Numbered from the stretch's first letter, positions 10,535 to 22,278 are shown. The stretch: 64,000 nucleotides of DNA from Lineus longissimus (GCF_910592395.1 NC_088324.1:622001-686000); one strand, 5' to 3'. Made by a program: numbers and translations. Notes: generated by a model not told the origin, from the sequence alone.

Positions 10535-10752
10535 TTAAAGGGACAATATAGGCAGCAGCTAGGCAGGCAAGATAAAGTTACACGAAGTCGCCAATAGGGG
10601 TCTTTAACATCTCACAGTATGTCAAAATGATTCATGCTTGTATGAGGAATAGTGCTGAATCAGACATCATGACCCAGGGCCCTTACTCTGTATATTAGTC
10701 AGCTGAGGATGGCCAAATAAACCCCACTGCTCCTGCCTATAGTCCCCCTTTA
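10535..10752 (+). mobile_element. MITE-like element, ~218 bp, copy 1
   Basis: Ends are imperfect inverted repeats: TTTAAAGGGACAATATAGGC on the left and GCCTATAGTCCCCCTTTAA on the right. A diverged reverse-orientation copy lies at 18073-18245, which supports a mobile family. No coding capacity. Confidence 0.65.
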
Positions 10753-10759
10753 AGGCCAT

Positions 10760-12330
10760 GGTTCGTTCATATTATTGTTCTAGTATGTCCCAATTGAAAA
10801 ATCTCAAATTTGATATCTAGTTTCTAGTTTCTATGGAACAAACAAATCTTGCCTTTAATCTCTGTCAAATGAGTTTGGTGTGGTTTTTTGTCATTTCTTT
10901 GCAATGCTACATTTTTGTGTCAGACTTTCTCTCTGACAAACTTCCAGCAATCTTAGACTGCTTTGTTAATTACTACAAAATCGACCCAAAAACCAGGACG
11001 TCATGACTATCAGATAAGGGATGTTCCCAACCAATTGTTTTTGGACAAAAATCATGTTGTTGAAGGCATCCAAGGACCATGTGCTCATTTGGGGCTGGAC
11101 ATGAATAAAGAAACTGTCTTTGATCAGTGAAACTTGGGTGTATCATGAGAAAGATTTCAAGTGAGAAAGAGTAAAAAGTGTGGGAATGGGGGATACCCCC
11201 CCCCCCCAAAAAAACACCTGTGGCCATGTCTTCAAAACGACTTTATTGCCACCAAAGCTTTTTATTGGGCTGTTCAAAATTCCCACTTTTGTGAATGAAT
11301 CCTGGTGCAGGAATTGCTTTTCAAACTGGCGGATAATTCTGTGATGTCATTTCGATTTCACCCTGCCAACAGGGCAGTGAAGGTCGCATTGTTTTGCCGA
11401 GATTTCGGGGGCTGAAGCCTTGCAAATAACACATTTTCATTCACATTTTTCGAAGCCATTTTAGGAAAAGATGTCGATTGTAGAAAGTGTACTTTTTAGT
11501 TTGATTGTGGAAATCCCTGATTTGTTAAGCACAAAGGAAGTATCAATATCTACAGCATCAAGTCGTAATGCCAAGGTGTCAAACCTTGGTTCCAGGCTGT
11601 GCCTCACTAGTGCATCGGCCCACATGGAGAGGATCAACGCATGGAGGGCTAACTCGCCTCAAATCCCTGTCAACATCGGAATATCATGATGATTCAGTCA
11701 GATTTTGATTTTTTTCTTTTTAGTGCAATTTTTTGACAGGGGTTTGGTTTAGTTGTTGATGGAAATGACTTATGTAGAATAGGTGGTGAATGGGCTGCCA
11801 AAAGCTTGGTAATATTGCCCATAGTTTTACCAATGGTCCTTTAATAATCCCATTGGTCCTTTTAGTCATAGATCATGGGCCGAAATGGCAGCGGACGGAA
11901 CTTGTCTTGGTGGTGGGAAGGAACACACGCCAGTTCACCTGATTGAGCTTGGCATTATTTTGAGTAATCTTCTATAAGGTATTGGTATATTCCCTCCACT
12001 GTTTCTACTTGCCAAGATAAACAGTGTGCCTGATATTAGGTCTGACCTTCTCAAAAACTTATTGATGGAATTATTTTTAAAGTTCTCAAGTGTTATGTCT
12101 CGTGATAGATCAGACGATTTATTGAGTGGATTCTTTCTATTTCGAACTCAGTTGAAGTGGCGATATCCTGCTAGTCAACATTCTATTTAACCCGTTTTCT
12201 ACTCTGACTGCCCTGTGACATTGGGTTTTTTTTAATCAAAACATCAGTCTGAAAATTAGCCTACTTCCTCCAAAAATACCCTTCATCATGTTCATAATGA
12301 TATTTGATGAATAAAGTAGTTAGAAGAATA
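10760..12330. other. Intergenic, no gene recognised
   Basis: Contains a 12-base C run at 11196-11207 and a 72-codon plus-strand frame at 11471-11689 with no recognisable motif. Nothing here is supported as a gene. Confidence 0.4.
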
Positions 12331-12332
12331 CA

Positions 12333-12615
12333 GTAGAACCTCCCCTTGCGGACGCCTCTACCATGCGGATGCCTCTGTATCACAGACAAGTCTGTTCAGT
12401 CCCGATCTACTTAGAATTGCAGAGATGGCGATGGTGACTTTTTGGTCCAATTACCTTGCAATTACAGACAGTGAACAAAAGCAATGGCTTCCCGTGTGCA
12501 CTTAGGGAGTTGATTAGGCCCGGGTCTTTCAAACAACTCTGATTAGGCCTAACAAGTGAGAAGTTTCCATAATTGATGAATTAGACATTGTGTTCAGTTA
12601 ATAAAGGTGGAGTGA
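12333..12615 (+). repeat. Dispersed repeat with CAGTAGAACCTCCCC 5' end
   Basis: Begins CAGTAGAACCTCCCCTTGCG and contains TGACTTTTTGGTCCAAT. Related copies lie at 2590-2850 (internal part) and 17412-17585 (5' part, CAGTAGAACTTCCCATAGCG). Non-coding and probably non-autonomous. Confidence 0.65.
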
Positions 12616-12619
12616 ATTC

Positions 12620-13655
12620 AATGTTTGTTGCTTCTCTAGTTACATCCTGAGGAAATCAGGGGTTAATGTTTGCTTCTCTGACCGTGCCCACAAACCCAAG
12701 AGACATTCGTCCGCATTTGGTGAAGTAGCCAGCGCAGAAGTAAGTGCACCCAATCAGAGCGTCGCTTACATTTGAGTCTGGGAATGTCACACACTTAGAA
12801 GCTACGATATCCAAACTCACATGTTCCCTGTTTGTTTGATCTGATGATTAGAGAGCACTGTCTCCCTCATGGTGCGCACTGTAACCTCGATCTGATATTT
12901 CTTATTGTGATTTCCATTCATACAAATCATTAGAAGTACAGTACTAGGATCGAGGTTGACAGATATATTTGTCAGGATGCCCTAATTAGAATGTAGTACT
13001 AACACTACAATGTAATAGCAATGTTGGTAATTATAAATTGCCTCCAGTAGAATAGTCATAAGGTATAAGGTATCATAATGAAATACTCTCGAATGTGCCT
13101 CTCAATGATGTTGAAATAAGAAATGATTGAGACTGATTTCTTTTCATCAAAGTGCATATAAAGGACCCAAGACCCCCCATGAAACATACATATGAATCAA
13201 CTATTGGACAATAATGGCATGACCTCCCTACTTAGGACACCTCTCTATCAGTGTTAATAGTTAATCAACTATTGGATAATAAAGCGGATCCGAAGGCGAA
13301 AGGCATAAGCATTGAACAAATTATTATTACCCACTCACTGTTCATCCCGATTGAGTTGAATGTTGGATGGCATCCAACGACAATTCGCATGATATCTACA
13401 GGGGGCTTGGCTTACATATCTAGAAACAGTCTTAGATCGGAGAGTTTAGAGTATTGACCAAAAGCACAAAAAGTGCTGTATCACGGTAACTTGGGACTCG
13501 ATTATCACCAAGTTTTTATCACAGGTAGATGTAATAACATTATATCATCTTCAAAAATCATTATTCCCCATCAACCTGATCAAGGAAATGAATGTAAAGT
13601 GAAACTCAAACTTCAGCCTGATCAAATATGAAAATGTTATTGTGTCAGTGATAAT
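12620..13655. other. Intergenic, no feature recognised
   Basis: Unique-looking DNA without a supported gene. GCGCAGAAGTAAGTGC at ~12731 resembles a donor site but no matching acceptor or frame convinces. Confidence 0.35.
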
Positions 13656-13660
13656 ATGTA

Positions 13661-14619
13661 CAGTCCTTCAAAAAAGTAAATGGACACACAAAAATCAAAT
13701 TTTCTTGAAAACGGCTGGTGATAAATCGATTCGGTTTGCTGCATTTGATAGGACATTTAGTTGTGCATCATGGTATCTACCACATAAAAATTAGCCATTT
13801 TATCTAATACCGACTTTTATTGATTTACAAAAGGCCCCAAAATCAACTTTTTCGTTTCCGATTTTTTTCGTACTTTTTCTTGATAGGATGAATCACCATG
13901 ATGAAAAACCCACGTCCTCATCAAGGTGATGAAAATATCTTGTGTTAATTGGTGGGAAAACAGCATTTTATGTCAAAATTTTGCACCTTGTTTATTGACT
14001 TTGGAATTACTTTGGAGAAGTCGACCATAGCCAATTATGTCAGTTTCAACATGCAGCCCGAGTGTTAATTCCTTATTGGCTGAGGTTTTGAATGGGGGTG
14101 GAAATGTTGTTAACATTGATGTATTGTAAACGCGAGGGTAAAGTAATATTGGTGAACCCATTGTCCAGCTGCCAAATCCAGGCCTGGGAGAGCTATTCAT
14201 AGGCATATTAAACAAGGCCATTGAAATGGTGACATGATGTCTGGGCCAGGTGAATAATATCAAGGGGGCATCTCCGCAGTGGAAGACCGGGTAACAAAAC
14301 CCTTTTGCACAAATGGGTTAATAAGTTGCAGATTCAAGTGAAAACTATGGAATTTCTTAGATATTCACTCATAACTCAACAGAAGCTTCCAGTCAATATA
14401 AAATTTGCCCCCAAAAAATGCGTGATAAAAAAGTTGATTTTGGGACCTTTCATAAATCGAAAAAATTGACTTATAGGTAAAATAGCAAATTTCCAAGTGG
14501 TAGATATCATGATGCACAACTAAATGCCCTATCAAATGCAGCAAACCGCATCGATTTATCACCAGCCGTTTTCAAGAAAATTTGATTTTTGTGTGTCCAT
14601 TTACTTTTTTGAAGGACTG
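13661..14619. mobile_element. Non-autonomous TIR transposon, 959 bp, flanked by TA
   Basis: Left end CAGTCCTTCAAAAAAGTAAA at 13661 is matched by its complement ending at 14619 (TTTACTTTTTTGAAGGACTG). Inverted similarity continues with mismatches for about 195 bp inward on both sides. TA dinucleotides sit directly outside both ends (13659-13660 and 14620-14621). TA target duplication and CAG termini fit the Tc1/mariner-pogo group. No transposase frame is present in the ~570-bp centre. Confidence 0.85.
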
Positions 14620-14624
14620 TACAT

Positions 14625-16335
14625 GTGTACTGAGACATGCCTGAGTTTGTGTGATCTGATGTTTTCAAACTCATCTTGGCTGGCTTGTTCTAAAATAGGC
14701 ATCTATCTGGCCAGAGACTATTAACACGACAAAGCCTAGATCCACCCAAGCGGCCTGTGATCACCAATTGAGACATGTCTCACTTTCTCTTCACTCATGT
14801 TGGACCCATTTTATGTGGGCCATTTCCTGATCATTATTAATTATCTTCTTGTTAGCGTTTGCTCTGCACTTACGTCAATCGTAAAATCCTTCATCAAAAT
14901 GTCACGAAAAATTCTATCTTTTCAAATCATGAATTTATTAATCTTAAAATAGAGTGGAATCATGCTCTGGTCACTTCTCTGACTTAAAGAAAGTTCTACA
15001 AAAGTTGTGTCTGCTTTCTTGATAATCGCAAAATATCAAACATCTGAGATTTTCAATTTTCGAAGATTTTTGTGAGATTTTCTTATCCCCTCAAAATCAT
15101 AAATGACATTAGGATAATTTAAAGTGATACTATGATGTGATTTACAACTTTGTGGAAATACGTCCGTTTTTAATTGTTGATCACAAATGTAAAGCTCAAA
15201 TTTTCCATTTTTGATTAGATTTATTATAAAATCGCTGAACGTAAACTACCGCGACCGCAAAAATTTTCATGTTGTGACGTCATCATCGAAAACAGCATCG
15301 AAGCGAGCCGTCCGGGCGGGATTAAACCATCAATTTCTAGAAAATGTGCATTTCGATTCGAAAACCTTACTGATTTATGAGAAAGTGCCGTAGTCATTTG
15401 TCAAAAACAGCTTAAACATTATATGGTGAAATTTGACACGAGTTACCCTTTAAGGTTCAGAAGACGTCGGGTTGGCTGTGGAAGTGGGAAATGTTCAATG
15501 TTAAGATTTGCGAAATTCACAAAATGCTTTCGAAACATTCAAAGTGAAGACTTGAAGGGAGGGTATGTTTGTTCTCCCCACAGAATTAGTGTTTCAGAAG
15601 CCTGCAGCGGGTTTTCTGATGATTTTTTGGAAGAAGAATGTTGTGGAATCAGAAACAGCTTTGAGAGCTGCCAGAATATCAGCGGCCGCCTGGATGCCAC
15701 CCAACTAATTCTGGATGCCGTCATTGGACGTCCTGCATGCTTGTTGATAATCTATAGACCTGCCCATACAAAGAACTATACACCTAATTAAATAAAACTT
15801 GAAAACTTTATGTCCTCTTACCTTTTTAAAGTAATTTCAAACTGTGAGCTTCATCTTGCCTGACATTTATCACTCTCAAATATTATGTCTGGTGATACTT
15901 TGTACTTAACCATTGGAAATCCCAGCATTTCTCTTTGATAATATTTCAAGTGGTGATATCCTAAGTGAAATATGTGTCGTGACAGGATGTCTGTCAGCCT
16001 GGCATGTCAAGAACTCTAAGAGCCAGAATCATGACATTTCACTGTGGATACTTCTGATAAGACTTCATGACATTATAACGACTAGCATATACCCATGGAG
16101 CGGGCAAAGTTGAAATGTAATATACATTAGTTAAATGGGCACGATGATTGAGCTACATTATATTTCTAACGTTGCCGAAGTTTTATTAAAGGTTAAACAC
16201 GAAATTAAATGCATTTAGGGACTTATTGCTGCTATCTACATGCAACCCCCAATAGATTGATTGGAGTACGCTATTTTGCACAATGCATTGAGACCAGTGA
16301 CAGCAGGTCCTGTTCCAAATAAGGCCCTCACATAT
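14625..16335. other. Intergenic; one unrecognised 122-codon frame
   Basis: AT-rich DNA. A plus-strand frame at 15423-15791 could encode 122 residues including SGFSDDFLEEECCGIR, but it has no domain, splice context or repeat relatives that I recognise. I do not call it a gene. Confidence 0.35.
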
Positions 16336-16339
16336 TAGG

Positions 16340-16875
16340 CATATCACCTACCCACTCCCGTACGGGTGTCTACAAAACCAAGACCCAAGACCCAAGACCC
16401 AAGACCTACAAAATCAAGACTCCCATCTACAAAACCAAGACCTACAAAACCAAGACCCCCCATCTACAAAACCAAGACCCCATCTACATCTCTCCTTTTT
16501 TCAGCAGGAAGTTGCAATTTATCAATAAAACAGAAGCTCCTATATAAACAAGCTCTTTGATGCTTTGTACTCAGATTCTGTTCAGAACATTTAACACTGG
16601 TTAAGCTTTTCCAAGAAAATAAGGATCTCGGGGTAAGGATATAATACAAAAGCTAAAATACCTTAAATAGTCCTCTCGAGGGTATTCGTGATAATATAGC
16701 CTAGCTTTCTAAAGGGTTAGGGTGAATGAAAAAAAAGAACAATGTAATTACTTCTTGGGCAGGTACTATGGTACAAGGTACTAGTTTGGAGTAGGTTTGT
16801 TGATGGGTCTTGGTTTTGTAGGTGGGGGTCTTGGTTTTGTAGGTCTTGGTTTTGTAGACACCCGTGCTGGAAGCT
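16340..16875. mobile_element. Foldback element with tandem-repeat arms
   Basis: The left arm (16340-16490) is built of short repeats of TACAAAACCAAGACC and starts ACGGGTGTCTACAAAACC. The right arm (16795-16872) is the inverse, ending GGTTTTGTAGACACCCGT. About 300 bp of unrelated sequence lies between. Arms of short tandem repeats in inverted orientation are typical of foldback transposons. Confidence 0.7.
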
Positions 16876-17054
16876 AATACTGATGTGGCAGGGAGAATAT
16901 GCGTGAAGTTTGTGTATGCTTTTGAGAATGAGCGGAGCTCTCCAGTCGACGTGCTCTCTGAAGAGTTGTTATTTATTCTAAAACCACGAAGATATTCGAC
17001 GTATGACACCCTCAGTGACACTCTTACGTATGATCCAGACCTACGAAGTCAAAG
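16861..17054 (+). CDS. Candidate upstream exon of the unrecognised plus-strand gene
   Basis: An open frame (TPVLEANTDVAGRICVKF at its start, RYSTYDTLSDTLTYDPDL near its end) has coding-like composition. If cut after AG at 17054 it ends in phase 2, which joins in frame to the exon at 17748. The donor (AG|GTTGCA) is weak and the acceptor lies in the foldback arm, so this is tentative. Confidence 0.25.
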
Positions 17055-17411
17055 GTTGCAAGAATTCGACGCATTTCCAAGGCCCAATTTTGAAACAAAA
17101 ATTACCTCCTAAATAGCGGCCACAACGCGCATTATAGTATAGATGTACTTGGTCACAGAGGTCATTTTCATTCAAAGGTGCCATGAGTTGAAAAGAAATT
17201 GGCACAGGGATCAGGCTGTTTGTGTTTATACATATGTGGCCCATCACGTCAATACCAGGCGCATATCGCTCTGAGTTTGGCAGGTTGAGACGGAGTTCAT
17301 TTCTCTGTTGTCTACCTGTCGTAAAATCTGAGCACATCAATTTCTTCCTGGTGTCATTTAGGCTCATCTTCTGTGAGACCTGCACCAGGTTTTGCTGTGA
17401 TGGGTCACATA

Positions 17412-17585
17412 CAGTAGAACTTCCCATAGCGGACACCTCTCCATTAAGGACACCCTCTATATCAAAGTCACTAGTTTTGGTCCCAAATTGGGTGTTTCCA
17501 TTCAATTTGAGCTCTCTAATCAGGACACCTCTTTATTAGGGACAGAACTTGTCAGTCCCTAGGTTGTCCTTAATAGAGAGGTTAT
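17412..17585 (+). repeat. Dispersed repeat copy (CAGTAGAACTTCCC)
   Basis: CAGTAGAACTTCCCATAGCG followed by imperfect repeats of GGACACCTCT and ATTAGGGACA, similar at its 5' end to 12333. An open minus-strand frame at 17041-17505 runs through this repeat and is therefore not called a gene. Confidence 0.55.
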
Positions 17586-17635
17586 ACTGCATATCCTATT
17601 GATTACCAACCAACACAAGTTCTGAATTGTTTTTC

Positions 17636-17700
17636 CAGTTCTGATATAACATCACGTCGCTCCCCGATCATCAGCAGAGAGGTAACATCACCATCTATGA
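17636..17700 (+). pseudogene. Decayed partial duplicate of the terminal exon at 17748
   Basis: A TTTTTCCAG acceptor and TTCTGATATAACATCA are repeated ~110 bp upstream of the intact exon. This copy lacks ten bases (the ATACCTCCAG segment), which shifts the frame, and similarity ends near AATACC. It is a broken tandem exon duplicate with its acceptor still present. Confidence 0.7.
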
Positions 17701-17747
17701 ATACCTTCTATATCAACTAACACAAGCCTTTAACATTGTTTTTCCAG

Positions 17748-17913
17748 TTCTGATATAACATCAAGTCGCTCCCTGATCATCAGATACCTCCAGCAGAGAG
17801 GTAACACCACCATCTTTGAATACCGCATGAGTGAGAAGCCGACCGTGATCCACCTGGCTGAGTATGCGGTCATTTGGAGGAGAGAGATTACACGGAGGAG
17901 GCTGGAGAGTTAA
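17748..17913 (+). CDS. Last coding exon of an unrecognised gene
   Basis: TTTTTCCAG acceptor ending at 17747, then an open frame of 54 codons (phase 2 entry) ending in TAA at 17911-17913. It starts SDITSSRSLIIRYLQQRG and ends VIWRREITRRRLES. Codon use, the acceptor and an AATAAA at 18292 support a real 3' terminal exon. I do not recognise the family. The protein end is basic and alpha-helical in character. Upstream exons are not securely identified; 16861-17054 is one option with matching phase. Confidence 0.6.
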
Positions 17914-18072
17914 GGGTTAAAGTGGTGTTGAGCAACACATCATCATTATCGTTATTCTGGATGGCAATTTAGGATAGAAGTGTGAAATATAGGGAAATGA
18001 AATAATACAGGACTCAGGATAAGTTGTTTTCTTTAAGACCAAAAGAGTGCACCTCTAGCTAACTTACTCAAC

Positions 18073-18245
18073 TTTAAAGAGGACTTTAGGCTAGGTTGGA
18101 GCTTGGGGGTGAAACTGGTGGTCTTCCTGTTGGGTAATGACCAATTAGCGGACTGTGTCATGATTGATTCCTCGTACAAGCACAACAGTTTTGATGTAGT
18201 GAGAGATAGGAGAGACCCCTATAGGCAACTTTGTGTAACTGTCAA
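18073..18245 (-). mobile_element. MITE-like element, copy 2 (reverse orientation)
   Basis: Diverged reverse-complement relative of 10535-10752: shared blocks include the complement of GAGACCCCTATAGGCAACTT and of CCTCGTACAAGC. It lies in the presumed 3' UTR of the gene ending at 17913. Confidence 0.6.
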
Positions 18246-18291
18246 AGAAAAGAAAGATTCTTAATTTTTAATTCTGTACACATTGTATAAT

Positions 18292-18297
18292 AATAAA
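18292..18297 (+). terminator. Possible polyadenylation signal AATAAA
   Basis: First AATAAA after the stop at 17913, giving a 3' UTR of about 400 nt. Confidence 0.4.
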
Positions 18298-18319
18298 TAT
18301 TTTAACGTATAAGGATGGT

Positions 18320-19960
18320 CGTTGTCTCAATTATGTATTTGCTCTTCATATTAAAATGAAACAGAATGTATAATTTACATGACCTGTAGGCCTATCTAAA
18401 CAATGAGGTCCCAGTGTAATGTGAGTCTTCTCCTATGGAGCCCCGCCCATAGGAAGCCTCATCGGTTTGGCCGCCGCACATGCGCACCTCCGAGTTAGAT
18501 AAGAGTACGAGGTGACGACGACCACACCAATATGAGGACGATTCTGTATTACAATCTACATGGAACCTACATATCCTAGGAGTTCATGAATAAAGCTAAC
18601 AGCAGGATTTCATTCTTAACGACCTAATTTTTCAAAGACGAAGTCCCCCGCCCTTTAAAAATAACAAGAACTAATGAAGATAAAGAATACGTCATTTATC
18701 TTGCACTAGCTACCAATTTCTGACCATAGGGGGCTTTTACAAGATAAATCGGCTCCTATTGGGTAGCTCTCGCTCCTATTGGCTGAGAGTCGCTTGATTT
18801 CTGTCATATAATGCCTGGAAAGGTTTAACTTGTGCCTAATAAATTCATGTTTTATGAAAATGGTATCTCAATGAGGTCGTTAACCCCCTATAAGACATGC
18901 AGGCACCCATTATCGCGCTGTAGCACATCTTGACAGACAAGACCTCGAGACCCCCTACCCCCCCCCCCCCCCCCCGATCCGCGCCTGATGAAACAAGCTC
19001 GATCAAATGCAATAGCAAACTTATGAGTTTGAAAGGCAGTCAGTTGGTGTGTTAACTGCGAAGAATATCACAGGAACACTTAATAAGATTTCGGAAATCA
19101 AGTCAAAACTGCTGCAGCAGAAAGTCATTCCCTAGTGTCTGTGCTTGATTATTCAACATATATTTATTGCAATGATAGTCATGCAATGGAGCCGGTGCAG
19201 AAGTTTGAGGATAGAATGTCTGGAAACTAATCATTCAATTATCAGACGGTCATCGCCTCTTTGAACAATATACCATATCCCGTAAGAATACAATAGGGCC
19301 GGACGCGTTTTACAGAGGACATTTTCTATTTCTACGCCGGGGATGAACTGCGCAGTTAGAAATTTCAGTCGCAAGCCAGACTACGTTGTGATTGGTTGGT
19401 GTGCGGTGTGATTAACGGCTATCATTTGACAAGCATTTCAAAATATGGGCCTATCGATGGTCTATAGCACAACCACGCTCGATGATTGGCGAGTGGTCCT
19501 TTACCGCGAAGATCAGAGCCCTGATAGATGTCAATTACTTCAGCAAAGCCATGATTATTCATACAAAGTTTGAGAGCTGACACTGTCAGTGTCAAGTGTG
19601 TCGAGGGCGTTGATGGGTGTAACAAGCCCCATACTGAACTTCCAGGACCGCCTCCCCCACACATTGAGGGTAAAGATGATCAAGCCCGGCTTGGCATGCC
19701 AAGGACCAAGCAAGTCCATTATTTGTTTTCGAAGAACCAAAGTTTATGGGTTAGTGCAGGGAGTTGTAATAAGAATGTCATATCATCATGCGTTACATGT
19801 TTACCAGGCGCGACAGTCGGCTTGGCACCAGCAGTGTCACGTCGGAGTGACAGTATTATCTATCATTATCATGATATCAAATTACAAAAGGTTGAAAATG
19901 GCAGATCGTCTTTAATTCATTAAGCCGCAAGCCTGAGAAATCTTGGTTATAACCAATGAA
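18320..19960. other. Intergenic, no gene recognised
   Basis: Includes a CpG- and GC-box-containing patch near 18430-18540 (CCCCGCCCATAG, GCACATGCGCACC) that could be a promoter, and an 18-base C run at 18958-18975. Overlapping short frames at 19422-19923 in three frames show no recognisable motif. Confidence 0.4.
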
Positions 19961-19975
19961 GTTGTCATTGCTGCC

Positions 19976-20490
19976 ATATCACCTGGTTGCTGCCATATCG
20001 CCTGGTTGCTGCCACATTGCTGCCATATCACCTGGTTGCTGCCACATTGCTGCCATATCGCCTGATTGCTGCTACATTGCTGCCATATCGCTTGGTTGCT
20101 GCCACATTGCTGCCATATCGCCTGGTTGCTGCCACATTGCTGCCATATCGCCTGGTTGCTGCCATATCACCTGGTTGCTGCCACATTGCTGCCATATCGC
20201 CTGATTGCTGCCACATTGCTGCCATATCGCTTGGTTGCTGCCACATTGCTGCCATATCGCCTGGTTGCTGCCACATTGCTGCCATATCGCCTGGTTGCTG
20301 CCACATTGCTGCCATATCGCCTGGTTGCTGCCATATCACCTGGTTGCTGCCACATTGCTGCCATATCGCATGATTGCTGCCACATTGCTGCCATATCGCT
20401 TGGTTGCTGCCACATTGCTGCCATATCGCCTGGTTGCTGCCACATTGCTGCCATATCGCCTGGTTGCTGCCACATTGCTGCCATATCGCC
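19976..20490. repeat. 30-bp minisatellite with higher-order units
   Basis: Basic unit: CCATATCGCCTGGTTGCTG followed by CCACATTGCTG (30 bp). At three places the unit is cut to 19 bp by loss of CCACATTGCTG, near 19976, 20145 and 20315. After each short unit the variants CACCTGG, CCTGATT (or CATGATT) and CTTGG follow in the same order. This gives a composite block of ~140-170 bp repeated about three times. Long open frames in it are repeat artefacts. Confidence 0.93.
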
Positions 20491-20720
20491 TAGTAGAAGC
20501 AGGGTGGTTAAAAAGGGACAACTTGGGGAGTGGATTTACCTTGTCAGGAGGATGATACCCCTGTGTTGCCATGTGGCACAACTTGTAGCATCACACTGAT
20601 GCTGTCTTTTATAATGCGTTTTGCCAGTGTTGCCGAGGCAGTTTTGGACCTGGCTTGTCATATTCAGGCACGGCTATGGTTATACCTCGTTCCCGTCATT
20701 GTTAATTGTGGTTCACTGAT

Positions 20721-21325
20721 TTTTATCTCACATGGGTGAGCTTCTGTCATCATGTCTTGTCCGTCGTCTGTCGGTCCGTCGTCTGTCAGCAATAGGGACA
20801 TTTTTGCTCACTATTGAGTCTAGAAAGTTGAAACTTGGTGTGAGGATGTCTTATGACAACATGACGTGACACAAAAAAAATCATCACCATTTGACCTTCT
20901 TTCTGGGCCTACTTTTCAGGTGTAAGTAGGTCAGGTCGTAAAACTCAATGTCAGTTATATCAAGAAACCTTCACAGTGTGATCCTCAAAGATGGACATAG
21001 AGCGTATAACATTTTGACTTTCACCTAATTTCCAAGGTGAGAAAGGTCAAACTCTGAAATTCCACTGAAATCGACACATTTAACAACTATTTGTCTGAGA
21101 TTCTTCAACTTTTATATGGAGACACATATTGGGCATCTGTACAAGTTGACTCAATTTAGGTCAATTGTGACCTAGTTTATCAAGTTCAAAGAGGTCAAAC
21201 TCTAAAAGTGTCATTGACAGTGCCACATTTTGTCATATCAAACAGTCAATTTAACCTCCATATGTCATTTCATCTGCAACTGAATTATTCCCAGGTGAGC
21301 ACAATATCCCCAGGACGTTTCATTT
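20721..21325 (+). repeat. Dispersed repeat with CACATGGGTGAGC head and AGGTGAGCACAAT tail
   Basis: Starts TTTTATCTCACATGGGTGAG, then GTCCGTCGTCTGTC words, then several CTAGTTTATCAAG/CAAAGAGGTCAAACTC blocks, and ends CCCAGGTGAGCACAATATCC. The same order of blocks occurs in the longer copy at 39051-40165. A family with this head/tail is common in marine invertebrate genomes as I know them. No coding frame. Confidence 0.7.
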
Positions 21326-21635
21326 CCTTTTTTGCTTTTTGGAGAAGTCACAGACGGGGCTGCTGGAAGCAATTTTTGTATAAAAATCAAACATATGTCG
21401 TATTCATGTTCATGATGTCTTTATGTCAGATGAGACTGCATGGATTTTCAGATTTAAAACAAGCACAATTTTTTCAAAACAATTTATTTTCATGAGGCAA
21501 TACATCTCAAGTAGATCAGTTGCCCTCAAAATCATTCACATTGGACATTACAACTTTTGACAAGGAAAACAAAACTTGGCAGAAAACAATGCTTGTCGAC
21601 TGATTGCTGATTGATTAACACAGTGGCACAGTTGA

Positions 21636-22070
21636 CATAAGTCGTAGTTCCACCTATCATAAAACCTAGTGTTTTTTCAAGACCCGTGTCTTCGCCGTGT
21701 GTCAAAAAACCCAGGGCGCACTTACACCTATCAGTTGTGTTAGATAATGGTTAATAGCCCCGGCGACAGGTGCGCTGTAGGTTGGGAGCTCTCCTGTGTT
21801 TCTTTCCCGTTGGAGGGGGCGCAATACCGAGGCAACTACACCGCGCCATCTGTCGCCGGATCTTAGAACTTGCAATTGCCGTGTCTATTCAGATTCCACC
21901 TATCAAAAAACCTGTGTTGAACACGGGTCTAAATTAGCCCCCGATTAGCCCCATCGAGCTCGATGGGGCTAATAGACACGGGGATTTGACACACGGGTCT
22001 ATTAAGACACGGCAATTCATAGGTGTAAGCGCAAAAGACACGGGGATTTGATAGGTGAAGTATGACTATA
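21636..22070 (+). mobile_element. Palindromic MITE, copy 1 (~435 bp)
   Basis: Left end CGTAGTTCCACCTATCA and right end TGATAGGTGAAGTATGAC are inverted repeats. It holds a perfect 28-bp palindrome at 21945-21972 (half site TTAGCCCCATCGAG) and further inverted GACACGGG words. A ~93% similar copy in the same orientation lies at 30709-31147. No protein frame. Confidence 0.85.
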
Positions 22071-22139
22071 GAAGTGTTAAGTTACAGGAGTGAGTAATGA
22101 GTGGTCAAATTAAACCCCCCCTGCAATGTGACTCAATTT

Positions 22140-22145
22140 TTTATT
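22140..22145 (-). terminator. Possible LACTB polyadenylation signal
   Basis: AATAAA on the minus strand (TTTATT on plus), about 135 nt after the LACTB stop and just before the MITE at 21636-22070. Confidence 0.45.
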
Positions 22146-22278
22146 GGTGTCATGTATGCACGATTTTGCCAGGCAGTGACATCAACCTGCATGCCTGCGT
22201 GCTTAACAAACAAGGTGACTAGAAATAAGTTGTTCACGCTAATTTTGGTGTGCGACATGAAAATTGGCATGGAAGAAG

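Noticed and set aside
17041-17505. 154-codon minus-strand frame
   Set aside because: Runs through the dispersed repeat at 17412-17585, has no recognisable domain, and is antisense to a better exon candidate.
19956-20599. Multiple 80-177-codon frames rich in CCHIAAIS or AATRRYGSNV
   Set aside because: Produced by the 30-bp minisatellite on both strands.
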